Below, in pieces: positions 7,875-16,783 of a stretch of 53,898 bases of DNA. The stretch is from contig JAECQP010000021.1 in the NCBI GenBank assembly GCA_015999745.1, forward strand, positions 1 to 53,898, in the 5' to 3' direction. Numbering within the stretch: position 1 is the first letter of the stretch; each line of letters begins with the position of its first letter. Below the pieces are notes generated by a model. It made no database searches, was not told where the DNA came from, and saw only the letters and a program-made list of their open reading frames with translations. The position numbers and the translations under genes were made by a program. Origin of the DNA: Sphingobacteriia bacterium (GTDB lineage: Bacteria > Bacteroidota > Bacteroidia > Chitinophagales > Chitinophagaceae).

Positions 7875-9952
7875 TATGCGTTAGCAGGTGTTTCGTCGTT
7901 GGCGGGATTGCTATCGGCCGGAGCTGTGGCAGCCACATCGTGCTTTTCAGAGCCGGGGACGTCAATAGACTCGGCTTCAATTTCCAGCAATTTCTTTTCT
8001 TCAAAAGGACGTTTACCAATCAGCACTTCCACATCGCTTTTATGCAATACCTCCTTATCGAGTAATTCCTTGGCCAGTACCTCTACCTCGTGTTTTTTCT
8101 CTGTGAGGAGATTCAGTGTACGCTGGTAGGCGGCATCAATGATTCCGCGAACTTCCTCATCAATGATTTTTCCTGTTTCTTCGCTGTAAGGCTTGGTGAA
8201 AGTGTTTTCCTGTGAAGGGTCGTAAAAACTTACGTTACCCACTTTCTTATTCATACCATATGCGGTAACCATGCTGTATGCAATCCGGGTGATTTGCTGA
8301 AGATCATTGGCTGCACCGGTAGAAATTTTGCCGAAGAAGATTTCTTCTGCGGCTCTTCCTCCCAGTGTCATACAGATCTGATCCATCAACTGATCGGTAT
8401 TATAAAGGTATTGTTCCGTAGGTGTGTACTGGGCATAACCCAATGCAGCCGTACCACGGGGAACAATGGTTACTTTCAGTAAAGGATACGCGTGCTCCAG
8501 GAACCATCCGCAGATGGCGTGTCCGGCTTCGTGATAAGCAATGATGGATTTTTCATGCGGAGCAATGATCTTGTTTTTCTTCTCCAATCCACCAATCACA
8601 CGATCTATAGCATCCTGGAAATCACTCATATCAACCGCTTCCTTGCCTTTCCGTGCAGCAATCAAAGCCGCCTCATTACATACATTGGCAATATCCGCAC
8701 CTGCAAATCCTGGTGTTTGTTCGGCCAGCTTATGCAGATCCAGTGTTTCAGAAACCTTAATCGGTTGTAAATGCACTTTTAAGATCGCTTCTCTTCCTTT
8801 CACATCCGGTTTATCAATAGAGATCTGACGGTCAAAACGACCTGGTCTCAGTAAAGCAGTATCCAGTACATCCGGTCTGTTGGTGGCAGCAAGGATGATA
8901 ATGCCGGTATCTCCTCCAAAACCGTCCATTTCCACCAGTAACTGGTTCAGGGTATTTTCTCTTTCATCATTGCTCATGATGGCGTTTCTTCCGCGGGCGC
9001 GTCCGATAGCATCAATTTCATCAATAAATATGATACAAGGCGCTTTCTCTCTTGCCTGTTTAAATAAGTCTCTTACCCTGCTGGCGCCAACCCCTACAAA
9101 CATTTCCACAAAATCACTACCACTCAGGCTGAAGAAAGGCACTTGCGCTTCACCGGCCATGGCCTTGGCCAATAAGGTTTTACCTGTTCCGGGAGGACCA
9201 ACCAGCAGTGCCCCCTTAGGAATTTTACCCCCCAGGGAGGTATATTTTTTAGGGTTCTTGAGGAAGTCTACAATTTCCATCACTTCCACTTTGGCTTCGT
9301 CCAGGCCAGCGACATCAGCAAATGTGATATTCACTTTTGCTCCCTTGTCAAAAAGGGTTGCCTTGGATTTTCCAATATTAAAGATACCGCCTGCGCCGCC
9401 GCCGCCAGGACCGCCACCACCCATTTTACGCATCAGTAATACCCAGGCCCCGATGATAAAGAGCAGGGATAATACGGTATTGAACACAGGGCCAAACCAT
9501 TCCGGATCTGAAACGGGGTTATCCGGCACTTTGGCCAGTGTAGGATTGGCTGCATAAACATCTTTCAGTTCATCATTGAAGCTTTTGATATCCACCACTT
9601 CAAACTCGAACAACGGAACACCCGTTACTTTTGATTTTTCCTTGCTCAGGTCTTTTTTAAACCTGGAAACATAAAAATCCTTACGAAGGCTGTCTACTTT
9701 AATGTAAACACGAATACGGTCCTTGTTCTTCACAATGTCCATGCGCTCCACATCTCCCTGGATCAGCATCTTGTTGATGAATTCCTGTTTACTGGTTTTA
9801 GACAGATCAGGAGAAAACCGCATGAACTGTGCAGAAAGCAGGATAACGGCCACTATTGCGTATATCCAATATATATTGAATTTCGGTCCCTTCTTTGGGG
9901 CGCCGCCTTTTTCTTGATTCATTTCTTTAAATTGTCGGTTTTCCTTTGCCAT
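7874..9952 (-). CDS. ftsH: ATP-dependent zinc metalloprotease FtsH
   Basis: 692-residue membrane AAA+ protease that degrades misassembled membrane proteins and short-lived cytosolic regulators. Order of parts: short basic cytosolic tail, first TM helix (about 26-43), periplasmic domain, second TM (about 155-175), Gly-rich linker, AAA module with GPPGTGKT (Walker A, about 250), [12 protein letters not shown] (Walker B) and the SRH ending in RPGRFDRQI, then the protease domain with HEAGH (about 475) and a downstream acidic zinc ligand in the AAEEIFFG region. The C-terminus is Ala/Pro-rich. It is the second gene of the rsfS run, 54 nt after rsfS. Length and motifs are complete, and no defect is seen. 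Confidence 0.98.
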   Translation of the reverse strand: MAKENRQFKEMNQEKGGAPKKGPKFNIYWIYAIVAVILLSAQFMRFSPDLSKTSKQEFINKMLIQGDVERMDIVKNKDRIRVYIKVDSLRKDFYVSRFKKDLSKEKSKVTGVPLFEFEVVDIKSFNDELKDVYAANPTLAKVPDNPVSDPEWFGPVFNTVLSLLFIIGAWVLLMRKMGGGGPGGGGAGGIFNIGKSKATLFDKGAKVNITFADVAGLDEAKVEVMEIVDFLKNPKKYTSLGGKIPKGALLVGPPGTGKTLLAKAMAGEAQVPFFSLSGSDFVEMFVGVGASRVRDLFKQAREKAPCIIFIDEIDAIGRARGRNAIMSNDERENTLNQLLVEMDGFGGDTGIIILAATNRPDVLDTALLRPGRFDRQISIDKPDVKGREAILKVHLQPIKVSETLDLHKLAEQTPGFAGADIANVCNEAALIAARKGKEAVDMSDFQDAIDRVIGGLEKKNKIIAPHEKSIIAYHEAGHAICGWFLEHAYPLLKVTIVPRGTAALGYAQYTPTEQYLYNTDQLMDQICMTLGGRAAEEIFFGKISTGAANDLQQITRIAYSMVTAYGMNKKVGNVSFYDPSQENTFTKPYSEETGKIIDEEVRGIIDAAYQRTLNLLTEKKHEVEVLAKELLDKEVLHKSDVEVLIGKRPFEEKKLLEIEAESIDVPGSEKHDVAATAPADSNPANDETPANA

Positions 9953-10006
9953 ATCTTGATTCCTCTGATATTAATAATAATCAGGTCCTTATAAAATGCT
10001 TAGAAC

Positions 10007-10411
10007 CTAGTTTTCATGCAGCTGCGACACAGCATCGCTCCACATCTCTTCCAACTGATAAAATTTTCTTGCTTCGGGGTGCATTACATGCACTACAATA
10101 TTTACATAATCGATCAGTACCCATTGCGCAGTCTGTTTTCCCTCATGCTTATAAGGCAGTTCTCCGCAGATTTTCTTAACCTGCTCTTCTATATGATCAC
10201 TGATGGCTTTTACCTGGGTAGTGCTGGAGGCTTCGCAGACAATGAAAAAATCTGCCGCAGCTTCAGGTATTTTCCTCAGATCCAGACTGAGGATATACTC
10301 CCCCTTTTTATCTAAAATGGCCTGAATAATGGTTTTAAATATTTTTGAATTGCGCGTTAACCTTACTATGGCGCTTTTTTCGCGGGTTTTCAGGACAGAA
10401 AGAGGTTCCAA
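10007..10411 (-). CDS. rsfS: Ribosome silencing factor RsfS, TTG start
   Basis: 134-residue RsfS (DUF143/Iojap) protein, which binds L14 (uL14) and blocks joining of the ribosomal subunits when nutrients are short. Family blocks visible are IIQAILDKKGEYILSLDLR, AADFFIVCEASS, VKAISDHIEE and the C-terminal WVLIDYVNIVVHVMHPEARKFYQLEEMWSD. No ATG exists between the upstream in-frame stop (10424-10426) and the conserved core. The only usual start codon is TTG at 10411, which gives an N-terminal tail common in Bacteroidota homologues. It heads the minus-strand run rsfS-ftsH-LUD-GGCT-lpxH-mscS and is divergent from birA with 62 nt between the starts. Confidence 0.93.
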   Translation of the reverse strand: MEPLSVLKTREKSAIVRLTRNSKIFKTIIQAILDKKGEYILSLDLRKIPEAAADFFIVCEASSTTQVKAISDHIEEQVKKICGELPYKHEGKQTAQWVLIDYVNIVVHVMHPEARKFYQLEEMWSDAVSQLHEN

Positions 10412-10473
10412 TAATGATGAATATTATAGTTAATTAATATTGCCTGTTTAACTTCGTCAAAAATAGTAATTCT

Positions 10474-11232
10474 TTGCCACGATCAGCTGTTAAAACTACC
10501 ATAGGAAGCCAGTTTACACAATTATCCATTGTTGACAGTACCAACATTTATGCCATGAAACAATTACAGGCTAATTTGGCTGCTCACGGTTCGGCTTTTT
10601 TTGCCCTGGAACAAACGGCCGGTAAAGGGCAGAGAGGCAGAAAATGGCAGGCCAATCCCGGGGAAAACATATTGCTATCGGTGGTTCTGGACTCTTCTTT
10701 CCTGGTAATTTCCCAACAATTTCACCTGAGCCTGGTGGTTGCGCTGGCAACTTATGATTTTTTGCACCGGTATATCCCGGATGAGCTCAGCATCAAATGG
10801 CCCAATGATATCTACTGGCGTGACAGAAAGACAGGCGGAATCCTCTTAGAGACCAGCTTATTGGGGAACAAGTGGCAATGGACCATAGCCGGAATCGGGA
10901 TCAATATCAACCAGACCCATTTCCCCGACCTCAGCAAAAAGGCGGTTTCACTGAAGCAAATTACCGGGAAAACGCATGACCCGGCTTTGCTGGCAAAAGA
11001 ATTATGCGGCTGCATCGACCAACGGTACAGAGCGCTCAAAAAGGAAGGATTTGCCCCTTTACTGGAAGCCTACCGGGAAAGATTGCACAAAAAAGGAGAA
11101 TGGGTTCGTTTAAAGAAAAACAATACCGTTGGCAAATATCTGATTCAATCCGTATCCGAGCAGGGAGACCTGGTAGTGGAAGCCGGGATGGAATATGTTT
11201 TCGCACACGGTTCCGTTAAATGGATCGGATAG
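10474..11232 (+). CDS. birA: Biotin-[acetyl-CoA carboxylase] ligase, TTG start
   Basis: 252-residue biotin protein ligase lacking the N-terminal DNA-binding domain of E. coli BirA, so it should act only as an enzyme that biotinylates the carboxylase BCCP subunit. Key blocks are IVDSTNIYA (biotin pocket), TAGKGQRGRKWQANPG (the glycine-rich adenylate loop), SIKWPNDIYW, KTGGILLE (catalytic Lys) and GIGININQ. The conserved DSTN segment lies upstream of the first ATG (10555), so translation must start earlier. TTG at 10474 is the only common start codon after the in-frame stop at 10435-10437. It is divergent from rsfS, an order also seen in other Bacteroidota, and tail-to-tail with the LytTR regulator. 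Confidence 0.93.
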   Translation: MPRSAVKTTIGSQFTQLSIVDSTNIYAMKQLQANLAAHGSAFFALEQTAGKGQRGRKWQANPGENILLSVVLDSSFLVISQQFHLSLVVALATYDFLHRYIPDELSIKWPNDIYWRDRKTGGILLETSLLGNKWQWTIAGIGININQTHFPDLSKKAVSLKQITGKTHDPALLAKELCGCIDQRYRALKKEGFAPLLEAYRERLHKKGEWVRLKKNNTVGKYLIQSVSEQGDLVVEAGMEYVFAHGSVKWIG

Positions 11233-11239
11233 GGCCGGG

Positions 11240-11989
11240 TTATACCTGGTTGGTAATCTTGTCGAGCAGATGATTTTTCTTGTCCTGAGCCAGATATACC
11301 TCCCCCTCATTGCTCATGATCACTACAAAGTCTTTCTTATCTACTTTTTTGATGTGATTCAGGTTAACAATATAACTCCGGTGCGTCCGGAAAAAGGGGC
11401 CTTCCGATTCGAGGTATTCAAAATCCAGTAATTTTTTGGTAATGGTCAGTACCCCATGACTGGCAGTAAATATTTTGGTATAACTGCCCTCTGCCTGCAT
11501 ATAGATGATATCTTCCTGTTTCACCACAAAGATGGTTTCAGCAGTTTGCAGCACTATTTTCTTCTCCTGCTGGTTAAAATTTTCGCGCAGAACCTGGTAC
11601 TGCAACTTTTCATTTCCGGGCTTTTCAATATTCAGCTTTTTGAGCGCACGGGCAACATGTTCCAGGCGGACCGGTTTTAAAATATAATCCACTGCAGAAC
11701 TTTCAAAGGCCCTGAGAGAATAATCGCTGTACGCGGTAACAAAAATGATTTTGAAATTGATCAGTTGCTCGTCGAAAAAATCCAGCAGTTCAAATCCGCT
11801 ATAGCCGGGCATTTCAATGTCCAGAAAAACCAAATCAGGTTTCAGTTTATTGATTGTTTTTACGGCTTCCGGAACATCCTTACAATCGGCCAATACCTGA
11901 ACCTGCTCAAAGTTTTCAGCTAAAAGTCCCTGCAATGCTTTTCTTGCATTGGGCTCATCATCTACTATAATCGCTTTTATCAATTCCAT
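11240..11989 (-). CDS. LytTR-family response regulator
   Basis: 249-residue cytoplasmic response regulator. The receiver domain (1-120) has the acidic pair Asp10-Asp11, phospho-acceptor Asp57 in FLDIEMPG, a Thr in VTAYSDY and Lys in YILKPV. The C-terminal LytTR DNA-binding domain (about 145-245) shows VKQEDIIYMQAEGSYTKI, LDFEYLESE and FFRTHRSYIVNLNHI. It follows the propeller sensor kinase gene by 85 nt in the same direction. A LytS-type kinase with a LytTR regulator is a standard pairing, so these two almost certainly form one signalling system. The regulon is unknown; LytTR sites are imperfect direct repeats and none was found convincingly here. Confidence 0.95.
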   Translation of the reverse strand: MELIKAIIVDDEPNARKALQGLLAENFEQVQVLADCKDVPEAVKTINKLKPDLVFLDIEMPGYSGFELLDFFDEQLINFKIIFVTAYSDYSLRAFESSAVDYILKPVRLEHVARALKKLNIEKPGNEKLQYQVLRENFNQQEKKIVLQTAETIFVVKQEDIIYMQAEGSYTKIFTASHGVLTITKKLLDFEYLESEGPFFRTHRSYIVNLNHIKKVDKKDFVVIMSNEGEVYLAQDKKNHLLDKITNQV

Positions 11990-12074
11990 GCTTACCGAAG
12001 ATAATACCGAACCCAGCTTTTATCACCGGTTTTTTTTAGACAGGGCATATAATTTGTGAAACCACCCTTTTTTA

Positions 12075-15023
12075 CTAGAGGCCGGCATCATTTTTTGCAT
12101 AATCCGGAATAATCAGCGTTATGGTTGTTCCTGCCGGCTGATTGTGTTCGTCCGATTTATCGATAATGGTGTAGCTGATTTTCTGTTTATAAAGTCGGTT
12201 AAAAAGATCAATCCTTTCTGCAATGGCTTTTGTTGCAAAACTGGATGGCTTGCTTTTATTACGTGTATTGATGATCGCAGATTGTTTTCTGCCAATTCCA
12301 TTGTCTTCAATAATTACCTGAATGCCTTCATCCGTTTGCTCAAATGAAATGGTTAGCTTCTTAAGCCCGTTCTTATGCATCAGCCCGTGTTTCACCGCGT
12401 TCTCCGCAAATGGTTGCAGCATCAGCGATGGTATATAAATGGCTGTTGGATCTTCCCTGAGATTGGTTGAGATGGAGTAGCTGAAATTCTTGTCAAACCT
12501 GGCCTTTTCCAGCTCCAGGTACAAACGCAGATTCTCCATTTCTTCGTGCAGCGTTTGGAGCTGGCTGTCACTTGCCTTCAGTGTTTTTCGCATCAGATCA
12601 CTGAAATTGCCCAGTAATGTGCCGGCTTCCGTTTTCCGGTTATCGTATAAAAGTCCCTGAACGGTATTCAGCACATTGTAGAGAAAATGCGGATTCATTT
12701 GTGAACGAAGCGCAACCAGCTGGCTTTTGAACAGTTGTTCTTTCAAGGTCTGCTGAGACAGTAATCTCCGGGACCACCACAGTAAAAACAGGTAAATAGC
12801 GCCAAAAAGCAGCAAGAGTATGCATGCAATAAACCACCATCTTAGCCAGAAAGGGACCATAATGTGGAAGGAGTAGGTCATGAGCTCGCTTTTATAATGA
12901 CCACTCCTGTCCTGCGCCTGGATCTGAAAAATATATTTTCCGGGTGTTAAACGGTTGTAGGTAATGGAGGTGGTAAAATAATTGGTTGTTTTCCAGGCAG
13001 TATCCAATCCAACCATTCTATACCGGTAAATCAGTGAAATGGGCGATTTAAAGTGAAGCGCTTCAATGTTAAACACAAAATTGTTCATGTCATTTTCTAC
13101 CTCAGAATTGTTTTTCAGCAGTACCCCGTTGGCCGTAACATTCAGAACAGGAAAACTGATCTTCCTTTCCTGTTTTTGTTCGGAAAATTGATTAACCAGC
13201 ACGCCCGTTGTGGTTGCCAGAAAAAACCGATCGGGGTTTACTGTGAAATCGTTTACCTGCAGTTGTTCCAGGCCATATTGATCGGATAAATTACTCACCG
13301 TTCCTGTTGAAATATTTACCAGCTCAAGGCTTTCGTCGGTAAGCGCCCAGATAGCATCATTAAAATGAGTACACTGTTTAATGTTGTTGCTTTTTAAGCC
13401 ATTGTTCTTATTGAATATTTTAACCACTGCGCCATTCCGGATGATGTACACACCATCCGTGGAAGTGCCCGCAACCAGGTCACCTCCTTTCATTTCGTAA
13501 AGCGTTCTGGCAATAACCGGTTTATCATTCAGGTCTTTGATAATTTGATATGATCCGTCGTACCTGTATTCGTACAGTGCGTCTTCATAAGCTACCCAGA
13601 ACCGTTGCCGGTCGGATGAGGAAAACACTGAATTGCTCCGGGTATTTCGCAGTACCAATACCCTGTAACCCGACCTTGTCTGGTATGGTTTTGCATAGGA
13701 TTTATACAGCTGGCAACTGAGTTGGGGCATGCGGTCATTGTTGTTTCCGTATTTCCCGTTCAGGATAAATGCGCCGTTGAAATAGGAAACAATGATATTG
13801 CCAAAAGGATCTCTTGCAACGCCTTTACTGTAATCGTATTTTTCAAAAGGATCCGGCTTATCTTCTTTGAAAATACCCCTTGTTGTAAAAATCAGTTGCT
13901 CTGTAGTGTCGTATGTAATGAACTCTATTTCCCGGGATGCAGAAAGATTGTATTTAAAAATAGTATTTGTCTGAACATCAAATCCCGCCAGCAATCCTTT
14001 GCTGCTGCCGGTAATTACCTTATGCCGGTTGATCGGTTCTATTGCTGTAATATTATCAATATTCCCGGCAGGGTGCATTTTATACAGCTTATTTTCCAGC
14101 GAAGGGCAGGTGAACAGGCCATTGTCGAGTGTGCTGATCCAGTAGTTACCCTGATAATCTTTTACAATATCCGTTACGCTCTGATCGGGAAAAAAGAGTG
14201 TTGTTTTCCCTGACCGCACATCCCAGAGATATCCCCCCGACTGGGTACAGGCCCATTGTTCATTGATGCCTGTTGTTGCAAAATGATAGACTACTGTGTT
14301 GGGCGGCAGGGAAATGGGCAACAGTGACCGGGTACTGTCGTTGTTAATTACAAAACCCGGCTTACGATTGATTCCTATGGGAGAAACAAACAGGGATGTA
14401 CCATTGCTGATGGCGCGCGTATCCCCCATATCCTTATAGGCCGTTTTGCGCCAACCGCCGCCCCTCGGAACAGAATAGGTAAATAACCATGCATTGCCGC
14501 CATATGCATAAATTGTTTCACCGATATGGGTCAGATAACTCACCCCATCCTGGGGCGGTTCTATGGTTTGAACCGTATGCCCGCTTTTTTTACTGATCTG
14601 GTAGATTTCCTGCAACGAAGCAATCCAGATATCGGTTGAGGTTACTACAATATTTAAAAAAGTAGCTGCTGAAAAAGCAGCCTGGTCTTTTAATTTAAAC
14701 TGGTGCAGCGTATCATTTTTATAGTAAAAGACCTCTTTGTAAAAATTCATGCACCAGATATTTCCCTGCGGGTCTTCCTGTAGGTAACTCAACGATTTAA
14801 GGCTGGTTTGATCAAAGGGAATTTCCGTAAATGACCTTCCGTTAAACCGGTACAACCCTTTATCTGTCGCCAGCCATAGATACCCCTTTGAATCGGAATG
14901 CATATCATAAATGACCTGCGTGGGCAGCTGTGCGGGATAGTTGAATTTCTGGAAATAAGGAAATTGTGCAGTGGCTTTCCCCAGCATAAAAAACAAGACC
15001 CAACAAATCAGCAACTGCTTCAT
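12075..15023 (-). CDS. Reg_propeller/Y_Y_Y sensor histidine kinase (LytS-type)
   Basis: 982-residue sensor. A signal peptide (1-19) precedes a long periplasmic region made of reg_propeller repeats (for example MHSDSKGYLWLATDKGLYRF and FWVAYEDALYEY), followed by a Y_Y_Y domain (about 640-735; the core includes YRYRMVGLDTAW). One TM helix (about 740-765, rich in W, L and F) leads to a His_kinase domain with RSQMNPHFLYNVLN, where His779 is the phospho-acceptor, and a HATPase with PFAENAVKHGL and EDNGIGRK. This family detects extracellular ligands, often polysaccharide breakdown products, but no PUL genes lie nearby. The ATG follows a TTTG box by five bases, so the mRNA may be leaderless. It is paired with the LytTR regulator downstream. 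Confidence 0.93.
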   Translation of the reverse strand: MKQLLICWVLFFMLGKATAQFPYFQKFNYPAQLPTQVIYDMHSDSKGYLWLATDKGLYRFNGRSFTEIPFDQTSLKSLSYLQEDPQGNIWCMNFYKEVFYYKNDTLHQFKLKDQAAFSAATFLNIVVTSTDIWIASLQEIYQISKKSGHTVQTIEPPQDGVSYLTHIGETIYAYGGNAWLFTYSVPRGGGWRKTAYKDMGDTRAISNGTSLFVSPIGINRKPGFVINNDSTRSLLPISLPPNTVVYHFATTGINEQWACTQSGGYLWDVRSGKTTLFFPDQSVTDIVKDYQGNYWISTLDNGLFTCPSLENKLYKMHPAGNIDNITAIEPINRHKVITGSSKGLLAGFDVQTNTIFKYNLSASREIEFITYDTTEQLIFTTRGIFKEDKPDPFEKYDYSKGVARDPFGNIIVSYFNGAFILNGKYGNNNDRMPQLSCQLYKSYAKPYQTRSGYRVLVLRNTRSNSVFSSSDRQRFWVAYEDALYEYRYDGSYQIIKDLNDKPVIARTLYEMKGGDLVAGTSTDGVYIIRNGAVVKIFNKNNGLKSNNIKQCTHFNDAIWALTDESLELVNISTGTVSNLSDQYGLEQLQVNDFTVNPDRFFLATTTGVLVNQFSEQKQERKISFPVLNVTANGVLLKNNSEVENDMNNFVFNIEALHFKSPISLIYRYRMVGLDTAWKTTNYFTTSITYNRLTPGKYIFQIQAQDRSGHYKSELMTYSFHIMVPFWLRWWFIACILLLLFGAIYLFLLWWSRRLLSQQTLKEQLFKSQLVALRSQMNPHFLYNVLNTVQGLLYDNRKTEAGTLLGNFSDLMRKTLKASDSQLQTLHEEMENLRLYLELEKARFDKNFSYSISTNLREDPTAIYIPSLMLQPFAENAVKHGLMHKNGLKKLTISFEQTDEGIQVIIEDNGIGRKQSAIINTRNKSKPSSFATKAIAERIDLFNRLYKQKISYTIIDKSDEHNQPAGTTITLIIPDYAKNDAGL

Positions 15024-15028
15024 ATCCG

Positions 15029-15036
15029 CAAATATT
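15029..15036 (-). promoter_or_regulatory. Near-consensus -7 box of the propeller kinase
   Basis: Read on the minus strand this is AATATTTG, one base off TAnnTTTG, with its G five bases before the ATG at 15023. That is the same spacing as in front of the kdsD-like gene and of feoB. It suggests a transcript that starts at or beside the start codon. Confidence 0.45.
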
Positions 15037-15170
15037 AATAATATTAGCCTAAGTTAATATATGTGGGGCAGAAAAATGCATTATAAAACAGTTAGTAGTT
15101 TTCATGAAAGAAAATAGCCCGTTTAAATAAAAAAGTCCATACAAAATAAATAATTAATCAATTTTACAGC

Positions 15171-15220
15171 ATTACTAACAGTAATAATTGGGGGTAGAGA
15201 GCTGCAATTAATTTGCAGCT
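15171..15220. repeat. Two small hairpins in the selD upstream region
   Basis: Within the 259-bp gap between the kinase start and selD there are two perfect inverted repeats: ATTACT-AAC-AGTAAT at 15171-15185 and AGCTGCAA-ttaat-TTGCAGCT at 15200-15220, the second followed by TTCTTCATTT. No plus-strand gene precedes them, so they are not an obvious terminator of an annotated gene. They could mark a leader or attenuator of selD, or the end of a small RNA. The rest of the gap is A/T-rich and shows no coding frame. Confidence 0.45.
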
Positions 15221-15282
15221 TTCTTCATTTATAGGGCATAAGAACCGGATTGATCCTAATTTAGCGGAAATTATTGACCCGA

Positions 15283-16335
15283 ATGCCCGAAATCAAACTC
15301 ACTCAGTTCTCTCACGGCGGCGGATGCGGTTGCAAAATTGCCCCTGCTGTTTTAGATAGTATTCTCCAGTCTTCTGCACCACAACCTGCCTATTCCAATC
15401 TTCTGGTAGGGAACAGTAGCAAAGATGATGCAGCTGTTTATGATCTGGGCAACGGAACAGCCTTAATCAGTACAACCGATTTTTTCATGCCCATTGTGGA
15501 TGATCCTTTTCAGTTCGGAAGAATTGCTGCAGCAAATGCGATCAGCGACGTTTTTGCCATGGGCGGAAAACCTGTAATGGCGCTGGCGATACTGGGATGG
15601 CCCATTGAGAAACTCTCTCCTGAAATAGCCAGGGAAGTGATTGAAGGGGGAAGAAGCATGTGCCTGGAAGCGGGCATCCCGCTGGCCGGCGGACACAGCG
15701 TTGATACCACCGAACCCATATTCGGACTCTCCGTAAACGGATTGATTGCCATAGAAAACCTGAAACAAAACAATGCGGGCAGGGAAGGAGACCTCTTGTT
15801 CCTGACCAAACCGCTGGGGGTGGGTGTATTATCCACTGCACAAAAGAGGGGCCTGCTGGAAGAAGCGGATCTGGCAGTACTGATCCACCAGCTCAACCAG
15901 CTGAACAAAGCGGGAGAAGCCCTGGGCGCAATTAAAGGAGTGCATGCAATGACCGATGTAACCGGTTTTGGTCTGATCGGACATTTGATGGAAATGGCAG
16001 AAGGCAGCGGGCTTGGCGCAACAATTTACTACAGCAAAATCCCTGCGCTGGAAGCAGCTAAAAAACACCTTGCACAAAGAGTGATGCCCGACGCCACTTA
16101 CAGAAACTGGAATGCCTACAGCAGCCAGGTTGCATTTGGAAAGGGCGTAGATGTAATGCAGGCATTTTCCCTGTTGCCTGATCCGCAAACAAATGGCGGT
16201 TTGCTGATTGCAGCAGACCCTTCGGCCATTACGGAAGTGCGGGCTGTTTTAAAAAGTTACGGGCTGAACGATTTTATCGAACCAATCGGCCGGCTCACTG
16301 CAACGGGTGAAAAGAGAATCAGCGTGGAGGCCTGA
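15283..16335 (+). CDS. selD: Selenide, water dikinase SelD (cysteine form)
   Basis: 350-residue selenophosphate synthetase, making selenophosphate from selenide and ATP as the selenium donor for selenocysteine or 2-selenouridine in tRNA. The catalytic loop reads SHGGGCGCKIAP near residue 14; the active position is Cys, not selenocysteine, followed by the essential Lys. GNSSKDDAAVYDL, TTDFFMPIVDDPFQFG and GGHSVDTTEPIFGLSV are family blocks, with TDVTGFGLIGHLMEMAEG and the closing DPQTNGGLLIA. The ATG at 15283 is chosen over a TTG three codons upstream. No selA, selB, selC or mnmH (selU) lies in the window, so which selenium pathway it feeds cannot be told. It is convergent with the IPExxxVDY gene, with only 4 nt between the stops. 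Confidence 0.96.
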   Translation: MPEIKLTQFSHGGGCGCKIAPAVLDSILQSSAPQPAYSNLLVGNSSKDDAAVYDLGNGTALISTTDFFMPIVDDPFQFGRIAAANAISDVFAMGGKPVMALAILGWPIEKLSPEIAREVIEGGRSMCLEAGIPLAGGHSVDTTEPIFGLSVNGLIAIENLKQNNAGREGDLLFLTKPLGVGVLSTAQKRGLLEEADLAVLIHQLNQLNKAGEALGAIKGVHAMTDVTGFGLIGHLMEMAEGSGLGATIYYSKIPALEAAKKHLAQRVMPDATYRNWNAYSSQVAFGKGVDVMQAFSLLPDPQTNGGLLIAADPSAITEVRAVLKSYGLNDFIEPIGRLTATGEKRISVEA

Positions 16336-16339
16336 TCTG

Positions 16340-16774
16340 CTAAAAGACCATATTACCTTTGTTTTTGATTTGCTCGTTGGTTAATTCCACAATCATCTGT
16401 ACCCCATTCAGGTTGCGGATGGTTTGACGCATCCAATTGCATTTTTCATCATCTACATATTCGTATTTCATCAGCCACAGAAAATCCATGTGCTTGAATT
16501 CGGGGAGCAGGTATTCCCCGTCGAACTGGTTCTGGTACAGATAATGCACCAGGGAATTATTGGGTTCTTTATACTGGTAAATAGAAAAATAATAGCTCCT
16601 GTTCTTCTTCTTCAGGTGAATTTCGATTTCAGGATTCAGCCTGAAATCATAGCCCAGCATATTGTTCAGCTGCATGCAAAACTGGTAGTTCTTCATAGTA
16701 GCGGTAATTCCGAGCAGACGTGTGTCTTCAAAAAAATCATCATTCAGTTCATCAACATCCAGGCGCAGTTTCAT
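16340..16774 (-). CDS. IPExxxVDY-family protein
   Basis: 144-residue small protein of a Bacteroidota family named for its IPExxxVDY motif; here the motif reads LPEFKHMDF at about residues 91-99, followed by LWLMKYEY. The N-terminus KLRLDVDELNDDFFEDTRLLGI is the usual family start, and no signal peptide or TM helix is seen. Function is unknown. It starts 9 nt after the end of the M28 peptidase gene and is probably in the same transcript. Confidence 0.82.
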   Translation of the reverse strand: MKLRLDVDELNDDFFEDTRLLGITATMKNYQFCMQLNNMLGYDFRLNPEIEIHLKKKNRSYYFSIYQYKEPNNSLVHYLYQNQFDGEYLLPEFKHMDFLWLMKYEYVDDEKCNWMRQTIRNLNGVQMIVELTNEQIKNKGNMVF

Positions 16775-16783
16775 ACAGCATAT

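Noticed and set aside
8880..9557. 225-codon open frame opposite ftsH
   Set aside because: Antisense to the AAA domain of ftsH; composition (Ser/Pro/Leu-rich) is typical of a mirror frame.
9953..10006. Possible hairpin (CTGAT ... ATCAG) between rsfS and ftsH
   Set aside because: Only five base pairs in an A/T-rich loop, no T-run; the two genes are more likely co-transcribed.
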